A DNA stretch of 64,000 nucleotides from Mycosarcoma maydis (taxonomy: Eukaryota; Basidiomycota; Ustilaginomycetes; Ustilaginales). The position numbers were made by a program, and so were the translations under genes. Each line of letters opens with the position of its first letter. Positions within the stretch are counted from its first letter, which is position 1. The stretch covers positions 310,001 to 374,000 of the forward strand of contig NC_026498.1 of assembly GCF_000328475.2 (NCBI RefSeq), written 5' to 3'. Positions 54,800 through 64,000 of the stretch are shown in pieces. The notes under the pieces were generated by a model. The model had not been told where the DNA came from, did no database searches, and saw only the letters and a list, made by a program, of their open reading frames with translations.

Positions 54800-56012
54800 G
54801 CAAGCGGGATGACAGGAACGCTACAGTAGTCCGGACCAATTCAGCGCACACGCAGATGCACGCGGGAGCAGAGCCGGATAGACTGTCACGGATAAGCTAT
54901 ATCTGGGAGCTCCCAAGCTTTTGACGCCCAAGGAAGCAGCATAGATCCTAGCCGTAACCTGAGCGGTTGGACAAACAGTTGTCTCGCAATCGAGCCGGCA
55001 GACAGGGTCAAGCAATGCTCCCCATCGGGACACCACCAGCAAGGGTGAGCATGCAGCTGTTGGAGCGGGCATGATCATCGTGAACAGATCAGCCAACTTG
55101 CAAACTGACAGACGGCGCAAGATTCTGCGCAGCGCAGCTCGAGAGCAAGAGTTTCTTGACAGGTGTGACCAACAGCACCGTTCTCCGTGCTCGCAGATCT
55201 TGACTTTTTCCGGTGGTCGTCAAGTGCCAGTGTCTGCCGTTGACCCTTGCGTCGGGTCGTTGACACAGGTTTCATCAGGCTTCTCCTCTTCGAGATCTGG
55301 AGTCACCTCGGGACTTGTTTCTCGATGCAGGACGGCGAATGGCTGCGCTGAAAGACAAACGAAGCACCGCACGTCAAGACCATGTTGCCTCGGCACCGCT
55401 AGACTGGTTCCTTGGCGGATGGGCGTGTGAAGCGGTTGTCACTGAGTCAGTGTGGGACGAATTCAATGTTCGAGCAGCGCGTGCAAGTTGCTGCATGGCA
55501 AGCAGCGTGTGGTGGAATCGCATGGCAAGCGCGAATTATGCGTCAAAGGCTACGAACCGATGTAAGCAGACCGAACACGAACGGACGGCCCAGGAACGAT
55601 GCATACACGATTGGACATCGGAAAATAAGCTGGCTGCCGATGTGCGCACCGTTGTGTTGGATGAACATGCATCTGTGAGAGACAAATGTGGGCTGGAAAA
55701 GTGTGTCATATGTAAATCGTGATTGTGTAACAAAGTTGTTTGGTAAGTTAGCAAGCATACCGTATAGGGGACGGGATTGGCGGAGCTGGAAAGGTGTCAA
55801 ATCCAAACTTCTCTTGCAACCAAGCATAAAGCACGAAGGTGAAGTTAGCAATTCGTGATTCGTGATTCACAGATCGAAAAACTTGACAGGTGCCATTCAC
55901 GATTCGTGATTCGTGATTGTTTTTCACGTTTCGTGTTTCGACGTTATCAAGGCACGAGGCGAGAATCACGAATCAGTCGTGAGTGAGTGAATCACGAATG
56001 GAGTCACGAGTG

Positions 56013-56054
56013 ATTCACGATTCACGATTCACGATTCACGATTCACGATTCACG
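56013..56054. repeat. 7-bp tandem array, ATTCACG x6
   Basis: Six exact units; the longest perfect run of this heptamer in the window. AGT-CACG-AGT lies just left of it (56002-56011). Confidence 0.93.
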
Positions 56055-57464
56055 TTGCGGCCCGGCGGCAGGCGGGCAGGCCAGCTCGTCGATACGCCCG
56101 CTTTATCAGCCCTCGTGCCTGGCTGATGCGTAGAGACATTACATTGATATTGCTGTACTTGCTATGTTCGACATGCCTCGCGCGTCTGCTGTGCTTGGAT
56201 AGCAGTCGCCTTGCTGTGTCGGTTCGTCGATCCGATCGCTCGGGCGTAAGTTGGGACGTCGTTTCTTGTGGGATCGATGCCGAGCGGGTTTGTTTTTCCG
56301 ATCTCTTCTGTACACTCACTCTTTCCGCGCTTCATCGCCTGTCTCTACCAAACACCTCAGCTTCACCGATATACTATGCAGTGTGTCAGGCAGTGATGAC
56401 CGAGGCCCGTCGCAGTGGATTCTCGCTTTCCGTGCGAAACAGATATCGATGTTCCAGACGTCTTTGGTGCTGTTGTCACTATCCTCTATCGACAGCAGAG
56501 AGGAGGCATGGTGATGTTGGAGGCGGACAGTGTTCATGCAGCCCACCGTTGATGCAGGAACCCAATGAGAGGGCGCATCGATTGATAAGCAGAAAAGACT
56601 CTCTGTGTGGGCAGCATGGTGATCCATCGTTTTGTATTGGATGAATAGAAACAACTTAACAGCACCGAGAAATGCACACGGCACATGTGGCACATGGCAC
56701 GCAGCACGCAGCACGCGTTCGGGGTACACGCACGACGGTAGCATGCGTCACGTGTGTGTTTATCCGAGGGGGGACCAGATCTGTGCCAACCGGAGCTCAG
56801 CACGAGCTCAGTCGTCTGCCCTCTTTGCGTTTGTTTCTGTGCGGCTGTTGATATGTGTAGTTGGAAGACGAACAAGCCAGGATCATCGGTGTGACCTTTT
56901 CTCAATCCGATCGAGAACCTCTAACCGTGAACCACGAGTAACGCCTATACTGTACATGTTCAAACAGAGTAAAAAAACTGAAAAGACAAAGAAAAGATGG
57001 GATAAAAAATTGCGCTTACACTCGTCGATCTAAGGCGATTTACAGTATCGGGCATGGATCTTCGGGTCGATCGATGGACGACGTCGATTCGAAGATGTGC
57101 ACCAAACCCTGTTGGCCCATTTCCGCGCACAACCGGCATGGGCGAGCCAACGGTTGCACCACAACCAGTAACGACGTGCGTCATTAATGGTACAGTCGCA
57201 GTCTCAGGAGTGGTAAGTTGTGAATGACGTGCAGGTCCGCATTTGCAAAGTGTGCACACCAGGACTGCAAATCAAGCAAAAGAAAACGAATCAATTTACA
57301 ACATCTGAGCAGTCAAGCATGGCTACACGTGTGAGGCTCTCTGGCTCGAAAGCAGTCGGACATGGTGTGCATGCCAAAACCCGGAACGCTGTGCCGAGAA
57401 TCTAGCAGAGGACCCGACGATCAAGACAAAAACGAGTATTTCGAGTGGTCCAAGAGAAGCTCAC

Positions 57465-58697
57465 TCATTTGTAAAGAGCACGCTTGGCAGCGCGAACGAC
57501 GATAGCCGTGTCAGGGAACGAGAGCTTCTCGAGGTTCTGTGCGTAAGGCGTGGGCACAGCTGCACCGGTGACACGCTCGACGGGTGCATCGAGGTGGTCA
57601 AAGGCAAAGTCGTTGACAGTAGCCGCGATTTCGGCACCCACCGAGAACTGAGGGAAGCCGCTCTCGACGGTGACGATGCGGTTGGTCTTTTTGACCGAGT
57701 CGATAATGGTGTCGACATCCATGGGAGCAATGGTGCGCAGGTTGATCACCTCGGCCTCTACACCCTCCTCCTTCTTGAGGATCTCGGCAGCCTCCATGGC
57801 GTAGTTCATGCCGATCGAGTGAGAGACGATGGTGATGTCTTTACCTGCACGTTCGATCTTGGCCTTACCGATGGGGATGGTAAAGTCGTCCGAGAGCGCC
57901 TCTTGCGAGATAGGGAATGACTGACCGTAGAGGATCTCGTTTTCAAGAAAAACGACCGCATTCGGGTCACGAATGGCCGACTTGAGCAGACCGCGGCAGT
58001 CCTCGGCGGACCAAGGCGAGATGGTCTTGAGACCGGGGATCTGACCGTACCAGGCAGCGTAGTCCTGCGAGTGCTGAGCACCGACACCGGCAGCTGCACC
58101 GTTGGGACCACGGAAAACGACAGGACAAGGTACATTACCACCGGACATGTAGTAGGTCTTGGCACCCGAGTTGATGATCTGGTCGATGGCCTGCATGGCA
58201 AAGTTGAACGTCATGAACTCGCAAATCGGACGAAGACCGGAAAGAGCCGCACCGACAGCGAGACCGGCGAAACCAGATTCGGTGATGGGCGTGTCAATGA
58301 CACGCTTCTCGCCAAACTTGTCGAGCAAGCCACGGGTGATCTTGTAGGCACCATTGTAGCGTGCCACCTCCTCTCCGAGGATAAAGACCTTGTCATCGCG
58401 CAGCATCTCCTCTTCCATGGCCGAGTTCAACGCATCTCGGACGGTGATCTCCTGCGGCTTGCCATCCGTAGAAGCGTTGCGGGTGCTGGAAGGGATAAAG
58501 GCGGTAAGGGCGGCAGGGTTCGTCGTGAGGCGCGAGGAGCTGGCGATGGGCGACAACGACGATGACGACGAGGTGGCCTTTTCGAGCAAACGCGAGGGCT
58601 GCTTGGCAGCGGCGGTGGTGGAGACAGATCGAAGGCCCGAGCGGCTAGCGACGTGAACACGAGCCAGGGAGGCGAAAGCGGAACGAGCAGCAACCAT
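57465..58697 (-). CDS. PDB1: pyruvate dehydrogenase E1 component subunit beta
   Basis: This intronless 410-residue protein has an Arg/Ser/Ala-rich N terminus with no acidic residues in the first 40, as in a mitochondrial presequence. The transketolase pyrimidine-binding domain follows ([55 protein letters not shown]), with [20 protein letters not shown] and [18 protein letters not shown], then the C-terminal transketolase domain ([39 protein letters not shown]). With the E1 alpha subunit it forms the thiamine-diphosphate decarboxylase of the mitochondrial pyruvate dehydrogenase complex. Length and all family blocks are normal. Confidence 0.97.
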   Translation of the reverse strand: MVAARSAFASLARVHVASRSGLRSVSTTAAAKQPSRLLEKATSSSSSLSPIASSSRLTTNPAALTAFIPSSTRNASTDGKPQEITVRDALNSAMEEEMLRDDKVFILGEEVARYNGAYKITRGLLDKFGEKRVIDTPITESGFAGLAVGAALSGLRPICEFMTFNFAMQAIDQIINSGAKTYYMSGGNVPCPVVFRGPNGAAAGVGAQHSQDYAAWYGQIPGLKTISPWSAEDCRGLLKSAIRDPNAVVFLENEILYGQSFPISQEALSDDFTIPIGKAKIERAGKDITIVSHSIGMNYAMEAAEILKKEEGVEAEVINLRTIAPMDVDTIIDSVKKTNRIVTVESGFPQFSVGAEIAATVNDFAFDHLDAPVERVTGAAVPTPYAQNLEKLSFPDTAIVVRAAKRALYK

Positions 58698-60373
58698 TTT
58701 TGCACGCGACTAGTACGAGCGACGACGAGGACGATGACGGCGAGGACGATCGGCGAACTTGGACGAGCACAGGTCGAGAGTGGGGTGGGCGAAGGAGAAA
58801 GGGGAGGAGCAAGTGCTAACGAGATGACCAACGAGATCAAGTCATGAATCGTGAGTGGACGACCGACCAGATACAGAACTTGAAACCTGTGCGAAAGCAG
58901 AAGAAATCAATCCTGAATCGCTCTGATCTCAGCAAAGCGCTTCAGCAGCAGCAGCAGCAGCAACACAAACCCACAGCGCGCCCAATCTGACCTCCAAAAG
59001 AAGAAACCAAAAAAACCAAAATGCGACAGAATCACAATTATAATTAAGTAAATTGGAAAAGAAGAAATAAAAGCAAAAACAGAGTGCGGAAGTGGAAACA
59101 AAAAGAGGTTGAACTGCTAAGCTTTTTTTTTTTTTTTTTTTGTCTTTTTCTTTTTCGTCGTGTCTGGTTCAAGGGTCTTTGAGATGCACATCGATAGGAT
59201 GCGAGAAATTGGGATCCATGTGTCAGCGAGAGCCACAGTCACGAGTTGTCAGAAGTGTGGTTCGAATAACAGTCAACGGCTGCACAAATCACGAATACAA
59301 AACGGTTGCACGGTCCCTTCAGAATCAATCACGAATCACGAATAAGCTCGGAGTTTGTTCGGCCACTCGTTTTTTTTGAACATAGTCCTGCGGAAAAGGT
59401 CCCAACAAGTCACAGAGTCACAAGTCGTGAGTCGTGGGCCGTGAGCATCGTGCGTGCTTGCGCACACCTGCCAGATCTAACACTGTAGACTGCTATGCAC
59501 AATGCGTGTGCGTGTGCGTGTGCGTGACATCCACGATCTTTGCAGCCGCTTCTGACCACGATGACCCGCCGCGCGATCATTGACGGGTCAGTCACGTTGG
59601 TTGACAAAATAGAATCCTCTTGGTCTCGAAAGCATGTCGTTGCAGAACTACACGATCTGCAAATTGTCATTGCAGCTAGCTGTACAAAGAAGGACGCAGA
59701 AGGACATGTCTAGACGACGGTCACAGTATCGAAGCTTGTCGCTGCCATCTCGCATTTAGCGGCAACATCGGGGCATGATCAAGAACGTGCTTGGGTTTGC
59801 ACTCACGACTTACGTGCTAACGTTGTTGGACTGTTAAGACAGCTTCAGTATGCGTTGAACCAGGTCAATCGTGAATCACGAATGAGCCACGGCTCTATCC
59901 GCCTTCACTCGGCGCATGTCAGTTCGAGAGGCAGAGACTGTATTCCCAAGCAGCAAGCACCAAGCTAAAGTTATCGTGTGTTGGGGTCTCTCGGCTTGCT
60001 CAAACTTGACCGGCGAATTTCGCGCATTTCCTCAACGGAGCGGCTTTGCTCGGTGCAACAAATCACGATCAGGAACGGACAAGAACGATCGTATCGGATC
60101 GTGTCTTGTCTCGCATGCTTCCAACTACCCCGATCGATCGACACCTCAGAAGCGCGTCGCTGCATTCGCGAAGCAACTCGTGACTCACACTGCAACAAAT
60201 CAAAAAATATTTCACAGTTGAGTGAGTTAGGTTATCACGGTCGTGGGTCATGTGCGAATGTGGTCTGATCACACAAATCGTGAATCGTGAATATTTCAAC
60301 CAACTCTGACTGTCTGCTTGGCTGTGGTCTCGTCTGGGATTTGTCTCATTTTCCATCGCAAATCATCAAGCAA

Positions 60374-60422
60374 GCGACAGGCGACAGGCAACAGGCAACA
60401 GGCAACAGGCAACAGGCAACAG
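60374..60422. repeat. 7-bp tandem array, GCRACAG x7
   Basis: Two GCGACAG and five GCAACAG units. Same 7-bp period as the CACG arrays but a different core. Confidence 0.92.
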
Positions 60423-60490
60423 ACAGCCGCCTCGAGACGCGGATCCTCGAATCAACTCGTGCGTGAATACTCACGACTGTATGTTGGTGA

Positions 60491-60525
60491 AATCGTGAAT
60501 CACGAATCACGAATCACGAATCACG
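60491..60525. repeat. 7-bp tandem array, AATCGTG + AATCACG x4
   Basis: Five units in one register, with the core changing from CGTG to CACG after the first. Confidence 0.92.
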
Positions 60526-61093
60526 AATGGCAATCTTAGCTCATATTCGTGATGGATTGTTGCACGACTCTGACTGACAACTCTCAACTCTTTTTCTTTG
60601 CTCACTGAATTTGCGCTCCACACACACTCACGACTCTCTCTCACACACCTCTCTTTCTTTCGCTTGGCTTTCTGCGCATCGTCTTCATCTTCGCTCTCGG
60701 TCGTATCTCCACTTGTTGGATCCCTGGCGCTGCACTCTTCACCCAGACGGACAACCTCGTCCAACCTTTGAGGACATCGATCTCGTGAGCACTTGCCAGA
60801 CAAGACATCCACATTTCTCCGACATCATCGATTCAAGCCTCTGTGATCAATCAGAGCTTCCCTCACAGAAGCACAAGTGAACAAGGGCGAAACCGCAGTC
60901 TAGTCATCGATACAACAGGAGCAGCTGATCCACTCCCATCGCAACTCGCGCTTGTCTCAGCGCTAGCGACGTGCAAGCGCATTTCTGCCTTCCAGAACAC
61001 CTATTCTCTCGCTCTCACGCATCTTTCTGCCTCGATCATCCTGCTACACACACGCAGCAGCATCGACACGGCTTGCAAGCTATATCTGGAAAG

Positions 61094-62302
61094 ATGATGG
61101 ACGATCTCACCGAAGCGAGCAGCGACTACGCAGCCAACTCGTGGGTCACCTGGTTCCTCTCGACAAAGGGCAACGAGTACTTTTGCGAGGTCGACGAAGA
61201 CTACATCCTCGACCGCTTCAACCTCACAGGTCTCAATGCTGAAGTGCAGCACTACCCACATGCGCTTGATCTCATCACCGACTCGCTGGAAGGCGATCTC
61301 TCGGAATCGATTCGCGACTCGGTCGAAGCGCAGGCAAAGCTGCTCTACGGCCTCGTACATGCACGCTACATCATCACCACTCGCGGCTTGGCCAAGATGC
61401 TCGAAAAGTACAAGCGCGCCGACTTTGGCCGTTGCCCTCGCGTGCTCTGCTATCAACAACCTTTGCTTCCCGTCGGTCTCAGCGACAATCCTTTCCAAAA
61501 GGCCGTCAAGCTCTTCTGTCCACGATGCGAGGACATCTACTCGCCCAAGAGTAGCCGTCACGGTACCATTGACGGCGCCTTTTTCGGCAGCACCTTCCCG
61601 CACATGCTCTTCATGGTCTATCCCAACGTCTTGCCTTCCAAATCGCCCACCGCGCAATCGCCCTTTTTGCTCACTTCCTCCTTACACCACCGACTCGATG
61701 CACGCTCGCACGCCGAACACGCAGATGTTGACGACTCGATCATGTCCGTCCCAAGCGGTGCAGGCGGTACAGGCGGTGTAGCCAACGGCTCATCGCTTTC
61801 CGGAGTTGCCTCGTCGTCGTCGGCAGTGGCCGGTGCAAGCGCCAGTGCCGCCGCTGGCGCTCCCGGATCCAATGCTGCACCCGCCAATTCAACAGCCGCT
61901 GCTGCCGCCAAGGTGGAACGCTACCGACCGCGCATCTTTGGCTTCCCCGTGCACGAGACGAGCAAACTGCAGAAATGGCAGGACAAGATGCGCGACCAGC
62001 AAATCGAGCGTCTAGAAAAAGTGGAAGCTGCCGGTGGCATTGCTACACCCGGTGCAGCTGCCTTTTTCAGGAGAGCAGCGCCAGTGCCGACAACAGCTTC
62101 GGCAGAGCCAACATCGGCGCCAGCGCCAGCACCAGCAGCAGCACCAGCCCCACCAACATCAGCACTAGCTCCAGCACCCGTGGTACCAACATCAACATCC
62201 ACAGCATCATCACCTCAGACAGCAGCGTCCAAGTCCATGTCGGCATCGGCAGTCACCACCAGCACTCCATTGCAATCTGTTCCCACCAGTGCACGGTCTT
62301 GA
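61094..62302 (+). CDS. CKB1: casein kinase 2 regulatory subunit beta
   Basis: This intronless protein has 403 residues from the ATG at 61094 (a second ATG follows at once at 61097). The upstream part of the open frame is leader sequence and lacks family similarity. CK2 beta blocks are WVTWFLSTKGNEYFCEVDED, YILDRFNLTGLN, LYGLVHARYIITTRGL, and the zinc ribbon CPRVLC (about residue 114) with FCPRCEDIY (about residue 140), then DGAFFGSTFPHMLFM. The protein dimerises through the zinc ribbon and carries CK2 alpha subunits. An Ala/Ser-rich insert, about residues 215-275, precedes YRPRIFGFPVHE, and the last 90 residues are Ala/Pro/Thr repeats. This makes it much longer than the 215-residue animal subunit, as in several fungi. 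Confidence 0.95.
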   Translation: MMDDLTEASSDYAANSWVTWFLSTKGNEYFCEVDEDYILDRFNLTGLNAEVQHYPHALDLITDSLEGDLSESIRDSVEAQAKLLYGLVHARYIITTRGLAKMLEKYKRADFGRCPRVLCYQQPLLPVGLSDNPFQKAVKLFCPRCEDIYSPKSSRHGTIDGAFFGSTFPHMLFMVYPNVLPSKSPTAQSPFLLTSSLHHRLDARSHAEHADVDDSIMSVPSGAGGTGGVANGSSLSGVASSSSAVAGASASAAAGAPGSNAAPANSTAAAAAKVERYRPRIFGFPVHETSKLQKWQDKMRDQQIERLEKVEAAGGIATPGAAAFFRRAAPVPTTASAEPTSAPAPAPAAAPAPPTSALAPAPVVPTSTSTASSPQTAASKSMSASAVTTSTPLQSVPTSARS

Positions 62303-62548
62303 TGCGCTGCGCGAGCTCAATCTCGTTTGCATTTCATAGCCACAGCTCGCCACACTTTCAACCTAACTTGCACCTCGCTGTATACCATGTTTTGTTTCTG
62401 TCGAGTCACAATGCGCATGCTACAGCTGACTGTCTCTTGTGAGGTGTGAGTGCACATTGGATCTGAATGCCGAGACTGGCACTGAGCAACTCGTTGCGAT
62501 GCGATGGCAGTTGCGCCTGAGCGTTGCGAGGGGTCGGTAAGGGTAAAA

Positions 62549-62563
62549 GGGGGGGGGGGGGGG
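62549..62563. repeat. G15 homopolymer
   Basis: A run of 15 G, then GGGA units, in the convergent spacer between CK2 beta and PNP. Length may be unreliable. Confidence 0.85.
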
Positions 62564-62591
62564 AGGGAGGGGGAAAGCAAGAATCAGCTGT

Positions 62592-63644
62592 CTAGACCGG
62601 AGTGGAGCAAATGACTTCTGCGACGAGACGTCGGATATCGTCGGCTCTGTTTGCACCAGCTTGGAGAACTTCTTCCTGGTTGGCTGCTGCGGCTTGATCG
62701 GATTGGATTAGTCGGTTGACGATCAGTTCGAGTTTTTCGCCGCCTTGTTTTTCGGCTTTGAGTGCCGAGTGAAAGTCAAAGTGGGGTTCGAGGACCACTT
62801 TGTTGGTGATCAGACTGATGGCAAGCGTTTTCAGACCAGTGTGCGCAGCGGCGATGACTTCGGGGACGGTGGACATGCCAACGGCGTCGGCACCTACGCT
62901 CTTGAGAAAGTTGGCGTCGGCACGCGATTCGTACGATGGACCGAGCACGTAGGCGTACGTTCCCGAGGCGAGCGAGTCGAGCAGCGACAGCTTCTCGGCA
63001 GCGCGATAGAGAGCCAAACGCAGTTCGAGATCGTACGCATTCGACAAGGGCGGAAACCTAGGCCCCAGAGCCGAAATGTTGGCTCCAATCAGCGGATTAG
63101 TCGCCGTCAAAGTGGGAAGCGAAAGGTGGTCGTGAATCGACATGATCGTTCCCACCTGAAACGTATCGTTCAGTCCGCCCGCCGCGTTAGTTACGACCAG
63201 TGCCCGACAACCGAGCAACTTCATCACGCGTGTTGGGAATACACACGTTGCCGCCGAATGTCCTTCGTACGTGTGGAATCGTCCCAAACACGCCACTACC
63301 GCCACACGCTTCGACGGCGTCGTACTGAGATATCCAAACGCAAGCGACGACGTGTGGCCTTGCACGGTGGATTCCGCAAATCCTGGAATCGACGTATATG
63401 GCACATGTACCGCCGATTCCAGCGTCGATGCCAGACCGGACAACCCGGACCCACTGCAAGCGTCAAGCAAATCCCAATGGTCGTCAGTACGATCAACTAG
63501 AGTGCGCAAAACCAAACGAGCTTCCTAGACGTACCAAATGATGCCCCATTTCGGAGACGCCAATTCGGCCGGTACGGCAGCACGGATCGCTTCGACCGCC
63601 TGCTTGAACTGCACCGGCAGCGAGTCAAGGTCTACGTTGGACAT
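62592..63644 (-). CDS. PNP1: purine nucleoside phosphorylase, two exons
   Basis: Two exons on the minus strand, 63644-63535 and 63453-62592, with an 81-nt GT-AG intron, give 323 residues. Exon 1 encodes MSNVDLDSLPVQFKQAVEAI to PKWGII; the joined GIICGSGLSGLAS is the phosphate-binding loop. Then come GRFHTYEGHSAATCVFPTRV, LVVTNAAGGLN (purine-site region), LGPSYESRA and VGADAVGMSTVPEVIAA, all typical of trimeric PNP (family 2). It cleaves inosine and guanosine to the base plus ribose-1-phosphate in purine salvage. A frame that starts inside the intron would lose the phosphate loop, so the spliced start is preferred. It converges on CK2 beta. Confidence 0.95.
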
Positions 63645-64000
63645 ATTTTCAAGTCTTTGGTCGTGAGTCTACCAGAGTCAAACTTGTTGATGGTCTAGAT
63701 GAACAAGAAGCGATGCAACCCAAACCACGAGCATAGCCCAAATGTACGACTGTGGTGGACACACGTCCGTGATCAAATTTGATTCCGTGTTACACTCCGC
63801 CTCTGTTCGTCCAAGCTGCAACCAAACACCACGCATGGTTCAGGGCTCTTGCACGCTAAGAGTCTCGAGGAAATTCTCCGCCAAGCCAAGAGCCAAACGC
63901 GATTGTTCGGATTAACCGGTGCGAGCAAGAGCAAACACTCAGGCACACGATAACGTGTAACAATCGTCAATCACGATTACAGTTGCGAAGTAACTTGGCA
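63645..64000. other. region upstream of PNP gene
   Basis: About 356 bases to the window end. No gene; a short ATCACGATT word at the end. Confidence 0.4.

Larger units (their letters stand above)
54522..57464. other. 2.9-kb gene-poor spacer
   Basis: I could not support a gene. It holds an (AGCC)n tract (54775-54799), GCACGCA repeats near 56695-56717 and ten-mer clusters at 55690 and 55845-56054. One open frame at 56126-56644 has a leader-like start but is listed as rejected. Confidence 0.45.
58698..61093. other. 2.4-kb divergent region of PDB1 and CK2 beta
   Basis: No gene supported. It contains a T19 run at 59123-59141, a GTGCGT hexamer run near 59500-59525, 7-bp arrays at 60374-60422 and 60491-60525, and ten-mers near 59290-59345 and 59870. 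The last 500 bases before the CK2 beta start are C/T-rich, typical of a smut 5' leader. Confidence 0.5.

Noticed and set aside
56013..56054. Possible CRISPR or telomere-type array
   Set aside because: Units are 7 bp with no spacers, and the sequence is not TTAGGG-like; it belongs to the heptamer family.
56126..56644. 172-residue frame with a hydrophobic, leader-like start, a possible small secreted protein
   Set aside because: No family resemblance, ordinary spacer codon use, a GTAAGT inside and no clear promoter; not enough to call a gene.
59123..59141. T19 run as a retroelement tail
   Set aside because: No target duplication or element sequence adjoins it; a plain homopolymer is sufficient.

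Overview
This is nuclear DNA of a fungus, most likely a smut of the Ustilago/Sporisorium type. The genes are mostly single-exon with short GT-AG introns where present. They match basidiomycete housekeeping families, and the spaces between them are full of short words built on CACG/CGTG. I cannot fix the species from sequence alone. There are two 100-base N gaps (15902-16001 and 29143-29242).

Layout. 1-1.03 kb: 3' part of an eIF4B-like gene. 1.5-3.7 kb: a decayed pogo-type DNA transposon. 3.8-9.5 kb: a membrane alpha/beta-hydrolase-like protein, a UDP-galactose-type transporter and a four-exon BuGZ/ZNF207 homologue. 10.5-11.3 kb: a broken relic of the small-subunit ribosomal protein S0 (uS2) gene. 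11.4-21.1 kb: a repeat island holding three or more copies of an LTR with a 77-bp internal minisatellite, a Ty1/copia remnant with a second LTR type, four copies of a fold-back element, duplicated GA-rich blocks and a second pogo copy. 21.6-27.4 kb: a single-pass membrane protein and a secreted fungalysin (M36) protease. 28.8-38.2 kb: NUP192, a nine-exon alpha/beta hydrolase and UBA3. 42-50.7 kb: a membrane-anchored GH5 exo-beta-1,3-glucanase and the PI 4-kinase STT4. 51.6-63.6 kb: YPT6/Rab6, a TLC-like membrane protein, PDH E1 beta, CK2 beta and purine nucleoside phosphorylase, with wide gene-poor spacers.

The genes do not form one pathway; this is ordinary core genome interrupted by a repeat island. 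The most interesting signal is in the non-coding DNA. A ten-base pattern, NNN-CRYG-NNN with the same triplet on both sides (mostly ATT, AAT, AGT or ACT, so ANT; core CACG, CGTG, CATG or CGCG), occurs throughout the spacers, alone or as 7-bp tandem arrays. Comparing duplicated sequences inside this window shows clean 7-bp presence/absence differences: a triplet in one copy is triplet-CRYG-triplet in the other. In three places the reading frame of a relic gene shows that the 7 bp were gained. This looks like a recurrent 7-bp insertion process (3-bp target duplication plus 4 bp). Transposon excision footprints are one possible cause and an untemplated or templated repair process is another.
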